Source: Alopecurus myosuroides (taxonomy: Eukaryota > Streptophyta > Magnoliopsida > Poales > Poaceae). Taken from it: a DNA stretch of 64,000 nt. Positions within the stretch are counted from its first letter, which is position 1. Every line of letters starts with the position of its first letter. The stretch is from NCBI GenBank assembly GCA_028641055.1, contig CM054057.1, forward strand, positions 574,988,610-575,052,609, read 5' to 3'. The notes under the pieces were generated by a model. That model had not been told where the DNA came from. It ran no database searches and worked only from the letters and a program-made list of their open reading frames with translations. This document shows positions 35,400-49,154 of the stretch, piece by piece. The translations under genes were made by a program, and so were the position numbers.

Positions 35400-36850
35400 T
35401 CTCACCTCGAAACTTTTAAGCCGGTAGAAAACACATCTACAACTAACAGATCCTCCCGGGTCGCCTCGCGGGAACTCCGGAGGTCCCGCCGCCACACCCA
35501 AAAAAGCTCCTCGCCACCGCCGGAGGAGGCCGCTCGACGGTGGACGGCGGCGGCGTGGCGTCTCGGTCCGTTTCTTTCAGCCCTAGCGGTTTTCTCTATT
35601 CCTAATCCATGCCTTTGTCTGTCTCGTGCCATAGAGGCCGTGATCTGAAATCACGATGCACACAGGTAAGGACGGATGAGATGAGCCAATTCTTGTAGCA
35701 GCTAGCCATGCTGTATCCGGGGCCATCTGGTTGATTCTCCATGCATGCCATCTCTGGTTGGGAACGAATCACGGCCAAAGTGTGGTCTCCAGATCGCGTA
35801 CAAGCTACCCGGCCATGGGATAGAGTCATTGAAACTGATCGTGCGCGCGTCGCTGCGGTCACGCCCTAGGATATGCAGCGGCATCATGGCCGATCTGTTC
35901 GTCTCTGGGCGCACGCCGACGCCGCGGCCGTCGCGTCCGTGCCTATGCAGCGGCAACATGACCGATCTGCTTGTGTGTGGATATTGTGACGCATGGCCGA
36001 TTGGTGCGGCTCCAACCTTGGGCGTGGCGCCACCGCCGCCGTTTGTTGCAGGTATTGGCGACCCGAAGCCCTAAATTTTTTCAGCACCATCATGCATCAT
36101 CGATTGCTTGATTGCCATGTTGCTGACTGAGGCCGGTGCTGGTATTACGTCGGGATGGTTTTAGAGAATCTCAACTGCTATGCTGAGTGTGAGAATGCGA
36201 ATTGATGGTGAAGGCGGGGATTTTTGGATTGGAGAAGGCGACGCTTCAAGGCTCGCTGTGCGAATACGGTTTCGTTGGTGTGGCGATGTCCACTCCCCAA
36301 CCGTGCGTGTGGTGACCTGTGAGCCTGATGATTGGTGATTTACAGCAGAATTTTCGGCAAGCGGGGGCGACAACACAGGATGACTTCGTTTCTGGTGGTG
36401 CTATTCAACTACCGAGTCTCGATTACCGGGATAAAATCCTAGGTCTGATCTTTATTGGTTGTACCTGACAATGGCGGATTTCTATTCGTTTCCTTCTTGA
36501 AGGCATTGTGTGGAGATTAATCAGACTTTTCTCCAGGGTGAAAACTCATGATCTAACTTTCATCGTTTGATCGGGCGATACGGCGCTTATGCGTTGTTTC
36601 CTTCTTGGAGGCGTCGTTGTCGGAGAACTTCTTTCGCAGTCTGGGTGTTGCCAATGGTGGTGGTTGTTTATGCTGTTGTGAGTCGCTGATTACTTTGGCA
36701 GGGCTTTATTTTCATTTTTTTTCTTCAGTTATTTTTTTGCTGTGTGCATCCTTGATGTCTTGACTTGTTCAAAATATCATGTTGTTGCAGACGCCGGATG
36801 TAATTAGTATTTATTGATATTAATACATTTTCTTTTTTAAAAAAACAGTT
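35400..36850 (+). mobile_element. Probable non-LTR retroelement 3' part with A-rich tail
   Basis: A GC-rich segment (35440-36070) with a 72-bp-period repeat (TATGCAGCGGCA at 35872 and 35944) passes into a gene-like T-rich region. It ends at 36800-36846 with TGTAATTAGTATTTATTGATATTAATACA and an A-rich run, the style of grass LINE tails. No reverse transcriptase or endonuclease is readable, so only a 5'-truncated or non-autonomous copy is possible. The 5' limit is not determined. Confidence 0.35.
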
Positions 36851-37848
36851 GCAAGTTGATGCATTATTTTTTGGGGAGAAGGATGGGTATGCAGAGCTGG
36901 GTTGTTAAAGGCTGGTACGTGGACCGAGAGATGCTAGATACTCGGAAGATTTTATTTGTCGAAACTGGGACATACTCTGGTCTCCGCATGGATTCGAATG
37001 AGATTACAACAATTTTATTGCATTATTTTACTAACTTTATCAGGCGTTTTCCTATTAAATCTTCCTACTCCGACCTTATGAGCGGACATACCAAATTATT
37101 AGGTACCTATCTTTAATTATTTTTTTTAGGCGGGTGCTAGACGCAGGTCGGTCTACGTTTGCAAAATGTAGATCTCCTCGCGAGCCATCGGATCTTCATC
37201 CAATAGCTAAAATCAGCACAAGATAGTTTTACATTTTAGCCTCCCTACTTTTCAGATATAGAACCCGCACTCCACAGCAGCCCCACTTAAAACGAAAAGG
37301 TATATTGTGTTGCCCCCGGCCATCTCGAAAATTACAGCAAAACTGTCATTGCAACAAATTCACCGGTATCGCAACAAAAAATATCGCGCCGTGTAAAAAA
37401 AAATATTACAACAAATTGTTTCAAATCAAATCGAAAAATAAGTAATGTTATAAAAGAATAGTTAAACGATGTGTTTATTTCGTTGCAACAAAAAAGTTTA
37501 AGCAATTCAAGAAAAATCACAACCTATTGCAACAAAAAAATTACATCAATTAAAAAGTTGTAAGCAACAAAATAATTTGTCACCGTTCCAGTTGAAACAA
37601 AAATTATCCCTTATTTCAACAAAAAAAAAGAAAACGACGACAACAACAAAAACACATGTTTACAACATGTGAAGGAGCGCATAAAACACATCATTCCAAA
37701 TAAATTTTAAACACATATACACATTTCCTACAAAATCATCTAGCGAAATATTGCAACATCTCGCTTGTACTTTCTCACCAAAATACGTGCGAAAATGTTA
37801 CAAATTTTAAACACGTACGCAACGTTTGATCGAAAATGTCAAAAACAC
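36851..37848. other. Non-coding, with a GCAACAAA-rich stretch
   Basis: From about 37330 to 37620 the motif TTGCAACAAA or GCAACAAAAA recurs at irregular spacing, giving a purine-rich + strand. Such stretches occur in grass DNA transposon relics, but I cannot find terminal repeats. Nothing coding is supported. Confidence 0.4.
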
Positions 37849-37851
37849 TTA

Positions 37852-39101
37852 TCCCTGTTTGGATATAAGAAAAATAGCCTAGACTTGCCAATTTGGAATT
37901 AGCTCACCGAATTCGAATTCTGTTGTTTGGGGGTAGTAGAGGAATTGGGCTCGGAATAGTGATCCAATTCCACAAGACCCACCCGCGCGCGTCGGCGCCT
38001 CGGGAAAGGATTCCGAGCGAACCAGCTCGGAAACGTTCGGAAAAAATCCCAGCCCCGTCCACGCGTACGTGTTCGAGAAAATAGAGGAGCGAAACCGCTC
38101 GCTCCTGGAACTCCCGTCCCGCTCGTAACTCCTGGACACGGCCGCCGCCGGTGAGTCCTCCGCTCCCTCTCCCATCTCTTTCCTCTCTCCTCTCCCTTCT
38201 ACCTCTCATCCGTCCCCTCCCTCCATACCTTCTTATTCCCAGCCATGGCGGCACTAGCTTGGCTCCTGAACCCTAGACGCGTCAGTGATTGCCAGCCGGA
38301 ATAGATGTGTCCTGGGTGGGGAACGACAGCGGCTGGGGAAGGACGGTCGGAGTGGAGCCTCCCCTCCCGTGTGGAGCTCGATTTGGGGAACGCGTTGATC
38401 CTTTTCTATATTTTAGTTGGCCACGGAAGAAATAGAGTAAAAATGGCTTTGATCCTTGTCTGTATTTTCATATACTTAACTAGCGACTTTTGGTTTGAGT
38501 CATGCACTCTTTATGACTGATCTAGCTGCGTGGTCTAGGCCAGCTTAATTTGGATTTCCCTTTTCATCATAGTCTTACTTAGTTTAGCATATAGTTTAAT
38601 GATCCAGAAAGTCCGTGCGGTAACATACGTACCAAGATCAGTATCATGATTCTCCAGAGTTTTCCTGTGCAGCGCTAGTACACAAATAGTTTTAAGTGGT
38701 GGTCCAATGGTGTCAGCTGCAAAGAAAATCAAGGCAAGCAGACTGTTTACGTCAATCTTGTGTGCATTGGTTCGCTGAATGTTCTTACCAGTGGTAGGAA
38801 AATCGGGAATATTTTTATGTTATTATATATGCAAAATAATATTTAAAGTTTAATTATAGAAATATTATTTTTAATACACGTACACATGTTTATATTATCC
38901 AAACTCACAAAACATCAAATTACATGGTTTATACATCCAAACAGAAATTGGAATTGGCTGAGACTCTCGGATTCCAATAGTAAATTCCATGCACAATTAA
39001 ACAACGGAATTAGAATTAGAGCTCATTTCCTTTTCATCTTGGATTTGGAATTCCTAGTCTAATTCAATTCCAGTCTCTTTTTCCTTCATCCAAACAGGGG
39101 G
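37852..39101 (+). mobile_element. PIF/Harbinger-type element holding a gene-like insert (1250 bp)
   Basis: TTA flanks both ends (37849-37851 and 39102-39104). The termini are inverted: TCCCTGTTTGGATATAAG on the left and, reverse complemented, CCCCCTGTTTGGATGAAGG on the right, with AT-rich subterminal parts also partly inverted. Between about 37960 and 38310 lies GC-rich sequence with a leader-like CT run, a GCCGGTGAGTCC splice-donor-like site (38145-38156) and an ATG in a CCATGG context at 38244. No transposase is present. The design is that of a DNA transposon that has taken up a piece of a host gene; the donor gene is not recognised. Confidence 0.75.
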
Positions 39102-39104
39102 TTA

Positions 39105-39366
39105 GTGTAGATATATGCTCCACGTGGTTTGTATGTTGGGGTTGTAAAAAACTGGGCAGACACAAAAACTGGGCCCAAAGGCAAAATTGCTACTAGTTGG
39201 GCCGGCCCAAAAGGTAGGCTTGCTTCGATCGCTAACTTCGCTCGCTTCCCTCGTTTCGCTAGCTGGGCGACCTACAGTTTCACCGCGTAGGTCGCCCTAA
39301 AACAAGCATTTTCCTTTTTTTAGGGTAATATGAGTATCTTTAGAAATTAAAAGTTCTTGTAGGCCT
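39105..39366. other. Intergenic, nothing identified
   Basis: A GGGCCGGCCCAAAA palindrome (about 39199-39212) and short AGCGAA/TTCGCT inverted motifs are present. No coding or element termini are seen. Confidence 0.5.
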
Positions 39367-39370
39367 GGGC

Positions 39371-39671
39371 CCGGTTTGTTTCTAGAGTTATGTGGGGATT
39401 AGTGGGGATAATCTACGTAGGGATTAGCTGAATCCCCAAATTTCACCCAATCCTCTGAAATCCCCATTTATCCTCAGTCCATTAGATAGAGATATTGTTT
39501 CAGGTATTGAGTAAAATACACCAGAATTTGGTGAATTTTGGGGAAAAAAAGTGGAGATAAATCCAATCAAATACATAAGAAACAAACGACATGTTAAAAA
39601 TAGGTGTGAATTTGGGGTTTAACCGGGATAATCCCTACCAATCCCTACAAAACTCTAGAAACGAACACGAC
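39371..39671. mobile_element. MITE (~300 bp) next to or cut by the chromovirus
   Basis: The left end CCGGTTTGTTTCTAGAGTTATGT and the reverse complement of the right end (TCGTGTTCGTTTCTAGAGTTTTGT) form inverted repeats of about 40 bp with few mismatches, continuing into GGGGATTAGTGGGGAT-like sequence. The chromovirus LTR begins at the next base after the right end, so the retrotransposon may have inserted into its last bases. No clear target duplication is visible. Confidence 0.65.
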
Positions 39672-40558
39672 TGCGGTAACCCAGCATACCACTGCATGTT
39701 GTAGTACGTCAGTCGTTGACATAACACTCACAGAACACCGTTCCGCAAATATACATCCCTTAGGATGGTACAACAGAAACATTTTGGGACTTGATTGTCA
39801 ATCAAACATATATTACAAAACATAGTGTGCTGACAAGAGAATGATCTCATGATGAGGTCATCTCATTATTGAAGATGTAACAACAACTTCACTATAAAGT
39901 AGGTTCATACATGGGAACTCAACAGTCTAATATAGAGTTCAAGGCTGCTCGATTCAACTGTGCTAGGTACTTGTTTCAGACTAGGCTAAACCTAGTCAGA
40001 CTCAGCCCCCTCAGGGTCAGCTCCATATTGGATGGTATAATCCACCCCTTCTACTCCATCGGAGAGGTCCGGCTCTTCATAGAGATGTCCTCCTGGCCTC
40101 CGAGGATGTTGAATGAAGCCTCTTCAAGGTTCTCATAGCCTAAGCAGGGGGTCAAATGGGAATGAGTGAGTAACGAGCGTTACTCAACAAGTTCATCAAG
40201 TACGGAGGTAATTGATGCACTATCTACGGTCTTCGACTCTAAAGAGTCTAGACTAATGCAAGGTTTGATAAATATTTCTTCAAGAGGTTGCTTTTAATAC
40301 AGAAAATTATGCCCGCCAGACCATCACGAGACAAGAACTTCATGGATTTGCCTTTCCTGTAGCGTTCGGTTCGCAGTTCCTTCCTGGAACAGGGGGTAAC
40401 ATGCCACATCCTTTTACACTCTGCAGAGGTGCGTTATTTTACCCATGGGTGACCAATAACATGTTGCACAACCAGGCGCACGATCCTGTCCACGCCCACT
40501 TAGGTGTGGGGCCCGGTTGTTGGTCCAATCCAAACCATGCTTCTCCGCACAACGCATG

Positions 40559-43500
40559 TGTAACATCCCAATTTTTACTACAATAGGGTGTGGTGTTGTG
40601 TTCATCTCATACACGCATGAATCAATAAAATTTAATCATGTTTTAACCAATTTAAATTTGGAATTTAAATGGTTTGAGAAAATCCCACAAAAAGTACTTT
40701 AAATGGTTTCCAAAATGTTGTATTGAAAAATATTTCATTTGCACCAAAACAAAACATGGTTTGGTTGGAAATTTCATAAGCTTTCCAAAAAGTATTTTTG
40801 CCAAATTTTATTTTTGCAAAAAGGGCCTCAAAACTTTGTTCTCTGTACTCTTTTATAAAAGAAAAGGACCATTTTGTAAAATCCAGAGATTCTAGGAGGT
40901 TTTTGAAAACTTCCTTTTGTCTTCTACCTTGGGACAGAGGGAGCAGCTGCGTGGCAGCTCGGCTGCATCGCTGCCACCTCCAGCTCGACCCTCCCTCGAG
41001 GATACGATGAGGTAGTCGTGTTCTCTTTCCCCTCCTCCCTCTTGGCCTCTCCTTGTCCTCTCTCTCTCGTTCTCTGTATATCATACGCAGGGAAACCCGA
41101 AGACCAAACCCTAGCCTGCCGGAATTCATGCCACGCCGCCGCTACGCACTGCCCCGCGGAGAGCTGAGGAGCCCACAATCTCCGCCTTCCTCCTCTGCCC
41201 CTCCTCCAGATCGGAATCGAGCCGAGCCGCTCCGCATCGACGCCGGAAACCCCATCTTCCCCGAGTCCGGCCGTCGGCCGTCGCGCTCGATGCCATCGTT
41301 CTTGACCTCCTCCGGCCTCACCGAGCCCTCCATCGAGCTTGTGGTGAGCTTGTGCTCCTCCCGGTGGCCTCGGCCCTTCCTCTCCCTCTCTGTAACATCG
41401 TCGCGTCGAGGTCCGCCGCCGTCCGCCCCTAGAGCTCGTCGCCGGCGAGCTTCCGGCGGCCCATTCCGGGCGGCGCCGCCACCGTTTGGTCGGCCTCGGT
41501 GCCCTCTCGCCCTGGTACTTTTTGTTTCGGAAAATTCGCGAGGAATCGACCGATTCCTTCCACGGCAGGGTCTCTGTGGCCATTGCTGACGTCATCCCGA
41601 CGTCATCATGACGTCATACATGTTTTGTCTTTTCCAGAAAATGGTTATTAATTACAGAAAATGAACTAAATTTAGGAAATCAATAACTATTGTTTTATTA
41701 ACCAGAAAAATAAAATAAAAACATGGTTTTGTTCAGAAAAATGTTATCTACCCAAATATGTCATTTTCACACATGTTTGAGAAAGTCCAAAAATGAGCTT
41801 TTATTTAATGTTGTTATTTCATTTAAAAATAGAAAAATAAGTTTTTATTCACTAAAATTAGAAAATTAAAAGTTATATACCAAATTGCTCAAAATGACAA
41901 GTACAATCTAGTTATGATGTTTTCAAACCCATCTGAGCTTTTAAAATGGTACTCGCTTTCAGAATCGTCCGAATTGCCCCTCCGGGGTCCATTTCGGGCA
42001 AATTCCAGTAAAAATGCATAACTGACATACGAAACCTAGCAACCCAACGAACATGTTTAGGGCTTTATTTCAGTGCATTAACTTGCTCATGCATACATAT
42101 TTCGCATTGCATCGATGCCATGGTTGACTGTTCTTCTTTGTTTCGGTGTTGTTTCCCCCTCGGTAAAACATGACTCCGAAGAGAAGGCCAGCAATCCAGT
42201 GGTGAATACTTGATCTTAACCGACAAGTCAAGCATTTATTCCAGAAGATACTTATTTGGTTTTCTTTTAAGCAAGGCAAGCATAACCTCTTATCTGCTCA
42301 TATATGTTTTCCAATGACTTTTGATTCTCGTATTTGCATTCGATTCCAAGTATTTGGTGTCTGTAGGTAGTGTTCTCCTATACTTTGCATAGCCAAAATA
42401 CCATGATCCACTGCTCCTAGCCGCCTAGATTTGATTGTGTGCATCGCCAGAGCCTTATATATGCTATGCTTAGCTTTGTATACTTGCTTAGCTCTGCTCC
42501 ATCCGGTTGATGAATCAGAGTTGCGGATGAATCTAGTAAGGCAGGATAACGTGGAAAGATGAGCTATGTGTGTTTAACCTGACTAAGGCTTGGATAGGAG
42601 GTCACTTGGGAAGTGGTTGTTCGTCCTATACTTGCCACCCCTAGGACTAAGGTTTCGGGCGGAAGCCAAGACTGAGCGTGCAACCACACGCGGGGTCTAA
42701 GTAACCGCGCTCGACTAACTAACTTGTTTGGTTCTATCCGTGAGTCACGTAGTTTGAGATTTCCATCTGCGTGTGATTCAAAAACCTTTTGGAGGTGTTT
42801 AGGGCGTGACCGGGACAAGTGATGGACGTACACGGATCTTGATCCTGACTCACAGAACAAGTGCCGTCAGGAGGTGGCCAACTCCCTGTTGACGGGGTGG
42901 CCCTGTTTGGGTTGACTCATGGATAGGGCTCGACAAGGTAAAGGTCGTGGCCAGCCACCCTCTGCTGCGCTCCCTTGGGAAGAGCGTTACCGCGTGGCGC
43001 TAAGAGTCGGTTGGTACGTGTGGGTAAAGTGTACATCCCTGCAGAGCAATCTTTTCGAAAAGCCGTGTCCACGGTTATGGACGACTTGGTGAAGGTAGAG
43101 ACCATAGACAACTTGAACATGACGTAAAACATGTTGACAATGAATGAAGGGTGCCTCCTCGGAGATGCCGAGAGGGGTGATCCTTGTAGCAAGTGAGATG
43201 CTGGGAAATGAATTTGGTGGTTTCAAAAGATGATGATCTACAAGAGTTGAGTCCTTTCTCATCTGTTTTGAAAACCCTCTACAAGACGTGATATTATTCC
43301 TCAATTTGGAAAACAAAAATTGCTTTACGCAAATCAGCCTTCATAAAACCCTTTATGAAACTAGCAGGTATATAATAGGTTAACTAAGTCTTGTTGAATA
43401 CCTTCAGTACTCAGGTTTGCTTAAATTTGGTTCAGGTGAAGGTCCCACATCAGTGGTGATTCCACGTGGACATCGACGAGTAGTTTGGGGTTCCCAGGTA

Positions 43501-44116
43501 GCAGCCTGGAATCTATGGGCTGGGACGTCGCCTTATGTTGCGTCCTCTTAGGCCTTTTTGGTTCTTGTTGATTAGAAACATAATTTTCCTTCCGTTGTCT
43601 GATGTCATATTGGGTCGTGTGACCTCTATTTGTAAGCTATACTCTAGTAACACCTGTTTAATACAACTTCAATGTTTAGAGTGTTGCTTTGATCGGTTGT
43701 TGGTTTCGAGATCATTGTTATACAGTTTTGGCTATGCCTGCATAGTTGTCGCAGTCGAGGGGTTGTGGAGCCGATGATCCATGTCCGAGCCCGCCTGCCG
43801 AAGATATTCGGCCTAGGGCGAGGTAACCCCAGTAACCCTCGATTGTTGTTGCACTTTCTGGACACATAGCAGCTCTGTATAACTTTGGTCCCGTTCCTTC
43901 AGTTTCATCCGACTCGTGGACGCTTGGGTATACATATCTGGTTATGACTAGCATGGACACAAGGAGTAGTAGACCGAGGATCCGGACTACGTGCCGATGA
44001 ATCCGGTCTGCCTGCTGTTGTTTGTTGCGGCCGGGGTTGGTAGCCCTGAAGCCCTTGTGGGTCCATTGCTAGGAGCACATGACAGTTTGTATATCTCTGG
44101 GTCCGGGGTCATGACA
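40559..44116 (+). mobile_element. Solo LTR of a Tekay-like element (3558 bp), with GCATG target duplication
   Basis: It starts TGTAACATCCC and ends GGGTCATGACA. GCATG flanks it at 40554-40558 and 44117-44121. The other chromovirus LTR has the uninterrupted site with a single GCATG (56209-56213). No internal domain is present, so it arose by recombination between LTRs. Inside are a GC-rich leader (40920-41590) with CT runs and ACCCTAGCC motif, AT-rich middle and a 3' part with ACATCGACGAGTAG. Confidence 0.95.
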
Positions 44117-44703
44117 GCATGCCCACTCATTTTCGCCAGCAGGTTGAACCTCTGATTCCACCCCTCACGATGGAGATCTAGGCGCCCCTGGCAGACACTC
44201 ATAGACCCAAGAGTTTGTGGGACGTAAGGGCTCCCACCCATGTGCATGTATTCCCGCAAGACCTATAGCGTACGTCTCTGGCAGTCCGTTGACATGCGAA
44301 CGAGAGAAGATCACAACTAACTTACTCGCCCCATACAAGACCCGTGGTCAATGTGGTATTTACGGCGCACCGAGTTTTGACAGCATTTGTGGTTAAGTCC
44401 TAGGTAATACTTTCCCATGCAGATGGAACCTTCCTTTGACCTATTCATCTTACCATGGTTCCATCCTCCCACCAAACAGAACACTATCACTCGGGTAGTC
44501 ATTCAATTAGTCATATTATTATAAAAAATAGGATCATGCATTCTTTTGAGCATAGGTGGTAGTACGATAGGGTTTTGAAAATAGTTGTTATGAAATATTT
44601 CAAAGGACATGAGCAAGTGATGAACTTGCCTTTATATGAATAAGTAGTGGAGTCTAATACTTGGTGTGGCTCCTGACTTCCTTGTTCTACAAAAAATACC
44701 ATC

Positions 44704-46353
44704 ATAGGGAATATGCCAGAGAGGCAATAGTAAAGTGGTTATTATCTTATTCCTTATTTATGATGAATGTTTATTTCTCATGCTAGAATTCTATTAACCG
44801 GAAACGTTGATACATGTGTGTTTAATAAACAAACAATGGTTCCTAGTAAATCCTCTCTTTTAACTAGCTCGTTGATTAATAGATGATCAAGGTTTCTTGA
44901 TCATGAACATTGGATGTTGTTAATAACGGGGTCATGTCATTAGAAGAATGATGTGATGAACATAGACCCAAATTATGTATAACAATACGATCAAGTCATT
45001 TAGTTTATATTGTTATATCTTGCATACAAATTAACTTATTCCTTAGACCATGAGATCATGTCAATCGCTCGTACCGGAAGGGTGTTTTGATGTCAACAAA
45101 CGTCATGCCGTAACAGGATGACTATAAAGGTGTCGTTGGGTATTCAGAAAGTGTTAGTTGAGGCTCATGGATCAAGAGTGGGATTTGTCCATCCAAATGA
45201 CGGAGAGATATACTCTGGGCCCTCTCGGTGATATCACATCGACACTGCTTGCAAGCACGTGACTAGGTCACAAGGATGTCATATCACAGAACGAGTAAAA
45301 GAGTACTTGTCGGTAACGAGATCGAACTAGGTATGGTTGATACCAATGATCGGATCTCGGACAAGTAAAATATCGCGAGACAAAGGGAATAGTTATGACG
45401 TTGATGGTTCACACGATCACGAGAGTCATTGTTGAATATATAGGACTCATCACGGATCTCCAGATCCCGCTGTTGATTATTGATCGGAGAGGTGTCTCGA
45501 TCATGTCTATGTTATTCCCGAACCGTTGGGTGACACACTTAAGGTTCGATGACGCATTTGAGAGGATACGGAATATCGGAGAAAGTTTGGACAGAACCGA
45601 AATCGTTTCGGGTAAATTTGAAATAGTTCAAGGGGTTTTTCATCGAATGGTTGTTAATAGAATAAAAAAATGATTTGAGGTTCTTTATGCAAATGTTTGT
45701 TAATAGAATTAACAAATATAAAATAAATAAATAAATAAATATGTTATTTATTTATTTATTAAAGAAAAACTTTTCGATTTTCTAAGTGGGAAATTATGGG
45801 AGCATGAGTGGGTGTGAGTGCAGTGTCCACTCACGTGATGAGGGAAGAGCTGGGGGCACCACCATTGCTGGCCGCACCATCCCTTGGGCTGCCTCCCCTC
45901 TCCTATAAAAGGAGGGTTAGGGCTCCTTCTCCTCACACACTTGTCCCACCTCCCTTCCTCTCCACCCGCTGCTCCATTCCATGGTCTCCGGCTTGGGGAA
46001 GCCCTAACCGTGGGTTTATTCACCACCACCACGTTGTCGTGCTGCTGGAGTTCCGAGGGATCCTCTGCTTCAGCTCCCCCGCTGGATCGAGGGAACGAAA
46101 ATCGTCATCAAGCCGTACGTGTGACCGATCACGGAGGCACCGCCGGATTGCGGTGCACATCTTCTCGCTCTCGGAATCAGTGTGCGTACGACTACACCAA
46201 CAACGAGATTTGATCTCGTAACGCTTAGAGTCTTCGAGGGTATGTTTTCTTCAGACTCTCTTTCTCCCTGTTGCACTTCATCTCCTAGATTAGATCTTGG
46301 CTCTTCGGGTATCTCTCGCGTAGGAAATTTTTTGTTTCTATGCAATGTACCCT
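44704..46353 (+). mobile_element. Solo LTR of a BARE/Angela-like Copia element (~1.65 kb)
   Basis: It contains segments characteristic of the Angela/WIS/BARE LTR: GGGAATATGCC...GAGGCAATAGTAAAG near the start, ATCATGAACATTGGATGTT, GAGATATACTCTGGGCCCTC, AAATATCGCGAGACAAAGGG and GTAGGAAATTTTTTG near the end. The right chromovirus LTR lacks it. Exact edges are unclear: the canonical TG and CA ends and the target duplication are not preserved, and about 10 bp of the host site appear lost. A TATA box (CCTATAAAAGG, 45899-45909) marks the LTR promoter. Confidence 0.85.
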
Positions 46354-49154
46354 TAAAAGACAATGTTTAAAGAAGCAAATCATACTATTATGCATAATAA
46401 TGGCATGTATTCAATCGTTTGAATTAATTTTCATTAACTAAGCAATTGTGGTATTTAACTATTTTTAAATTTACTGTTTATTTATTATTATCTATTATTT
46501 ATTTACTTGAACTGTTTTAACAATTCTTGATAAATCAGAGAATATTTATTTTAATATAATTGATTTCCAATATAATTGGATATACATGAAAGAATAATAT
46601 TACTATTGACTGTATATTATTTTTTACTAATTTAATTATTATTATTTTATTACAATTATTATTTTAAAATTATATAATTAAGATAACAAGTATTATTCAA
46701 TTAATTTAATTTATTAAATTACTAAAGTGTTTTATTTTGATTTTTATTAATCTAACTATGAATTTTAATAATTTACAGAATTTTATTAATTAATTTTTTT
46801 TATTTGTTTTACTCCTGAAATAGTCAAAAGACCATTCAGCCCTTAGGGCTGACCGGTGGGCCAGCACCCCCACCCGGTTGAGCCTAACCGGCTTGGCAGA
46901 GAATTCTCGAGCCCGAGTCATCCGACCCGCACCCGCACCCTTATCCTCTCCTCCTCGCTCTCACGACTCGTCTCGCGACCGAGTCGCCGCCGCAGTCGCC
47001 GCGCTCTTCCGACCGATTCCGGCCACTCCTGTCGTCGTGCTTGGGCGCAATCGACGCGCAATCGACGCGCCACCGTCGACTACCCTACCTCCTCCACACA
47101 GATTTGTGCTGCTGCCGCGGAGATGACCGCGCGCACCCTAACCCTAGGGTTTCGGGGCCCGTGGCCCTCCACTCCACTCCGGCGACCTCCGACCTCTCAT
47201 GGTTGCTCCAAGGTGCCCCAGGCATGCTAACGCGGTTGGTGCTGTTCCCAGATGCTACTGCGGATGCTGAGGAGGCGAGATGCCGCCGGGATGGCTCCCC
47301 GGGATCAACTGCGGCTATACCGAGGCCCACATCTGCGCTACTCCGACTGGCCGTGACCACCACGATGGTGGTCACTCGTGAGTCCACTCTGCCCCTTCTC
47401 CTCTCTTTGTTCCCCTCTCTCTCAAACCTCCCTGTGCTCTGGAACTTGGCCATCGATCCTGTGTTCATGCTCTGCTCAATGCAGTCCCTATGATGCCTTG
47501 TGATGCTATTGTTGAGGCATGTTGTTGATTGTTAATGATTGGGTAAATTCCGAGTGAGTGGATTATTTAGGGTTGCTATCCAGATGAATTTTCATCTTTG
47601 TGACATACTGGATTCAGAGGTATTTCTTGCTTGTTAAATATCTCTAGGGATTTTCCCGTGATGCTTGTGTTGTGTGAAAATTTATTAGGGATCTCTCCCA
47701 GTGCTTTTGTTGTTGTATCTCTTTCTATGTTTAATTCAGAGCAGAGCACACATGCGTGTGATGCTCAGATGGAAAATCTATGGTTAGTTATGTGGATATG
47801 CTAGCTGGTAGGTGCTACTCTGAATCCTATGGTTCAGAGGATGTGCCACCAAGCTACTGGTGTTTATGATATTTTCTTCTTGTTATGTTGTGCTTGAGGT
47901 ACCAGATCTAAGGGTTTGGTGCCCAACAACTATTGTGGAGGAATTTTGTGAGCTGGGACCTTGTTCTGGATTATTTGTTAGTTATTTGTGCTACTGAAGC
48001 CATATGAACTGATAAGAACAACTGCTTGCTTGATCTTGCTTCCTCAAGATACTTATCTGATAAGAACATATTCCTATTTCTTGATTATTTTGCCCCAAGC
48101 CCATGATGCAAATCCTGATGCCTTTTCCTTTTTAAGAACAATTGCTATCTTGATTTAATTAACTCCTTATGATGTAATTAGCATAGCACCTCTATGATGT
48201 ACTGATGGAAAACACACCTCGGCCCCTTTGTGCATAATCCAACAAATAATTGTTGGATAGTGTATAGAGATTCACCTTATGTGATGAACTGAGGTTGGTG
48301 GATTTAGGTCCTTGTGTATTGCTTGATATTAGATATGCTTCTCCTCTACAGGCTTGGCCTTGTGGAGAACTTCCAGTATTTGGTCAACCTCTAGCTTGGC
48401 CTTGTGATTAACTTGCTGGATCTCTAATATGGTTCAGTTCTACTGGTGGATTGATTTATGGTGGATTATTATGTATTGGTTGTTCTTCGTAATCTTGGTT
48501 GTGCTGAGCAACCCGAGCAGGAACAGGGGAAAGTGTTTGAGGTGCCTTACCCCTTACGGCTGATGTGCTATTTATGCTACTGATGTTGTATTGACAACAC
48601 CAAAGTGTGCCTGTGAGTATGTTGTGTGCCTGCTACCTTGCTGCTAAGACCTTTTGCTAGTCCTACAGTTGGTCTTATCTAGGAAATTCTATTTGTTTTC
48701 ACCTGCCAGTTGTTTTTCCAATAACTTGTCTGTGATGCTGGTCTAAGGCTGGAATGATTTGAACAGATGCTACACAAACTTATTTAGCCCAATGATGAGC
48801 TGAGCAGTGCAACACACTGTCAATCTGAGGCTACTAATCCCTCACTAATCCCTCTGTTTGTTTTTGTGTTTATTTTGCAGGTGCAGAAGATGTCAGAGGC
48901 TTAGTTTAGGTAATAGCAATTAGTTTAGGGAATGCATTCTTGTAATATTGCCTTTGTAATGATCTTTGTAATATTCTATCTTGGAACATTGTAATGACTT
49001 TGTATTTCTGTGATTAATCAATAAAGTCCAATGTTTTCTCTTTCTAACCCACTATTAAATTGGAATTGTCTAATATTTGTTAAATCATAAGTGTTTCAAT
49101 TAAAATCATACTAATTCTAATTTATTTATCAATCAAATTGAATTTGGGGTAGTT

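Larger units (their letters stand above)
39672..49144 (-). repeat. 3' LTR of the chromovirus, interrupted by two solo LTRs
   Basis: It matches 55377-59560 in three blocks: 39672-40558, 44117-44700 and 46354-49144. Net length is about 4.26 kb. On the minus strand its beginning (U3 start) is missing: similarity to the right LTR stops at 49144, only 10 bp from the pol stop codon. Confidence 0.88.
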
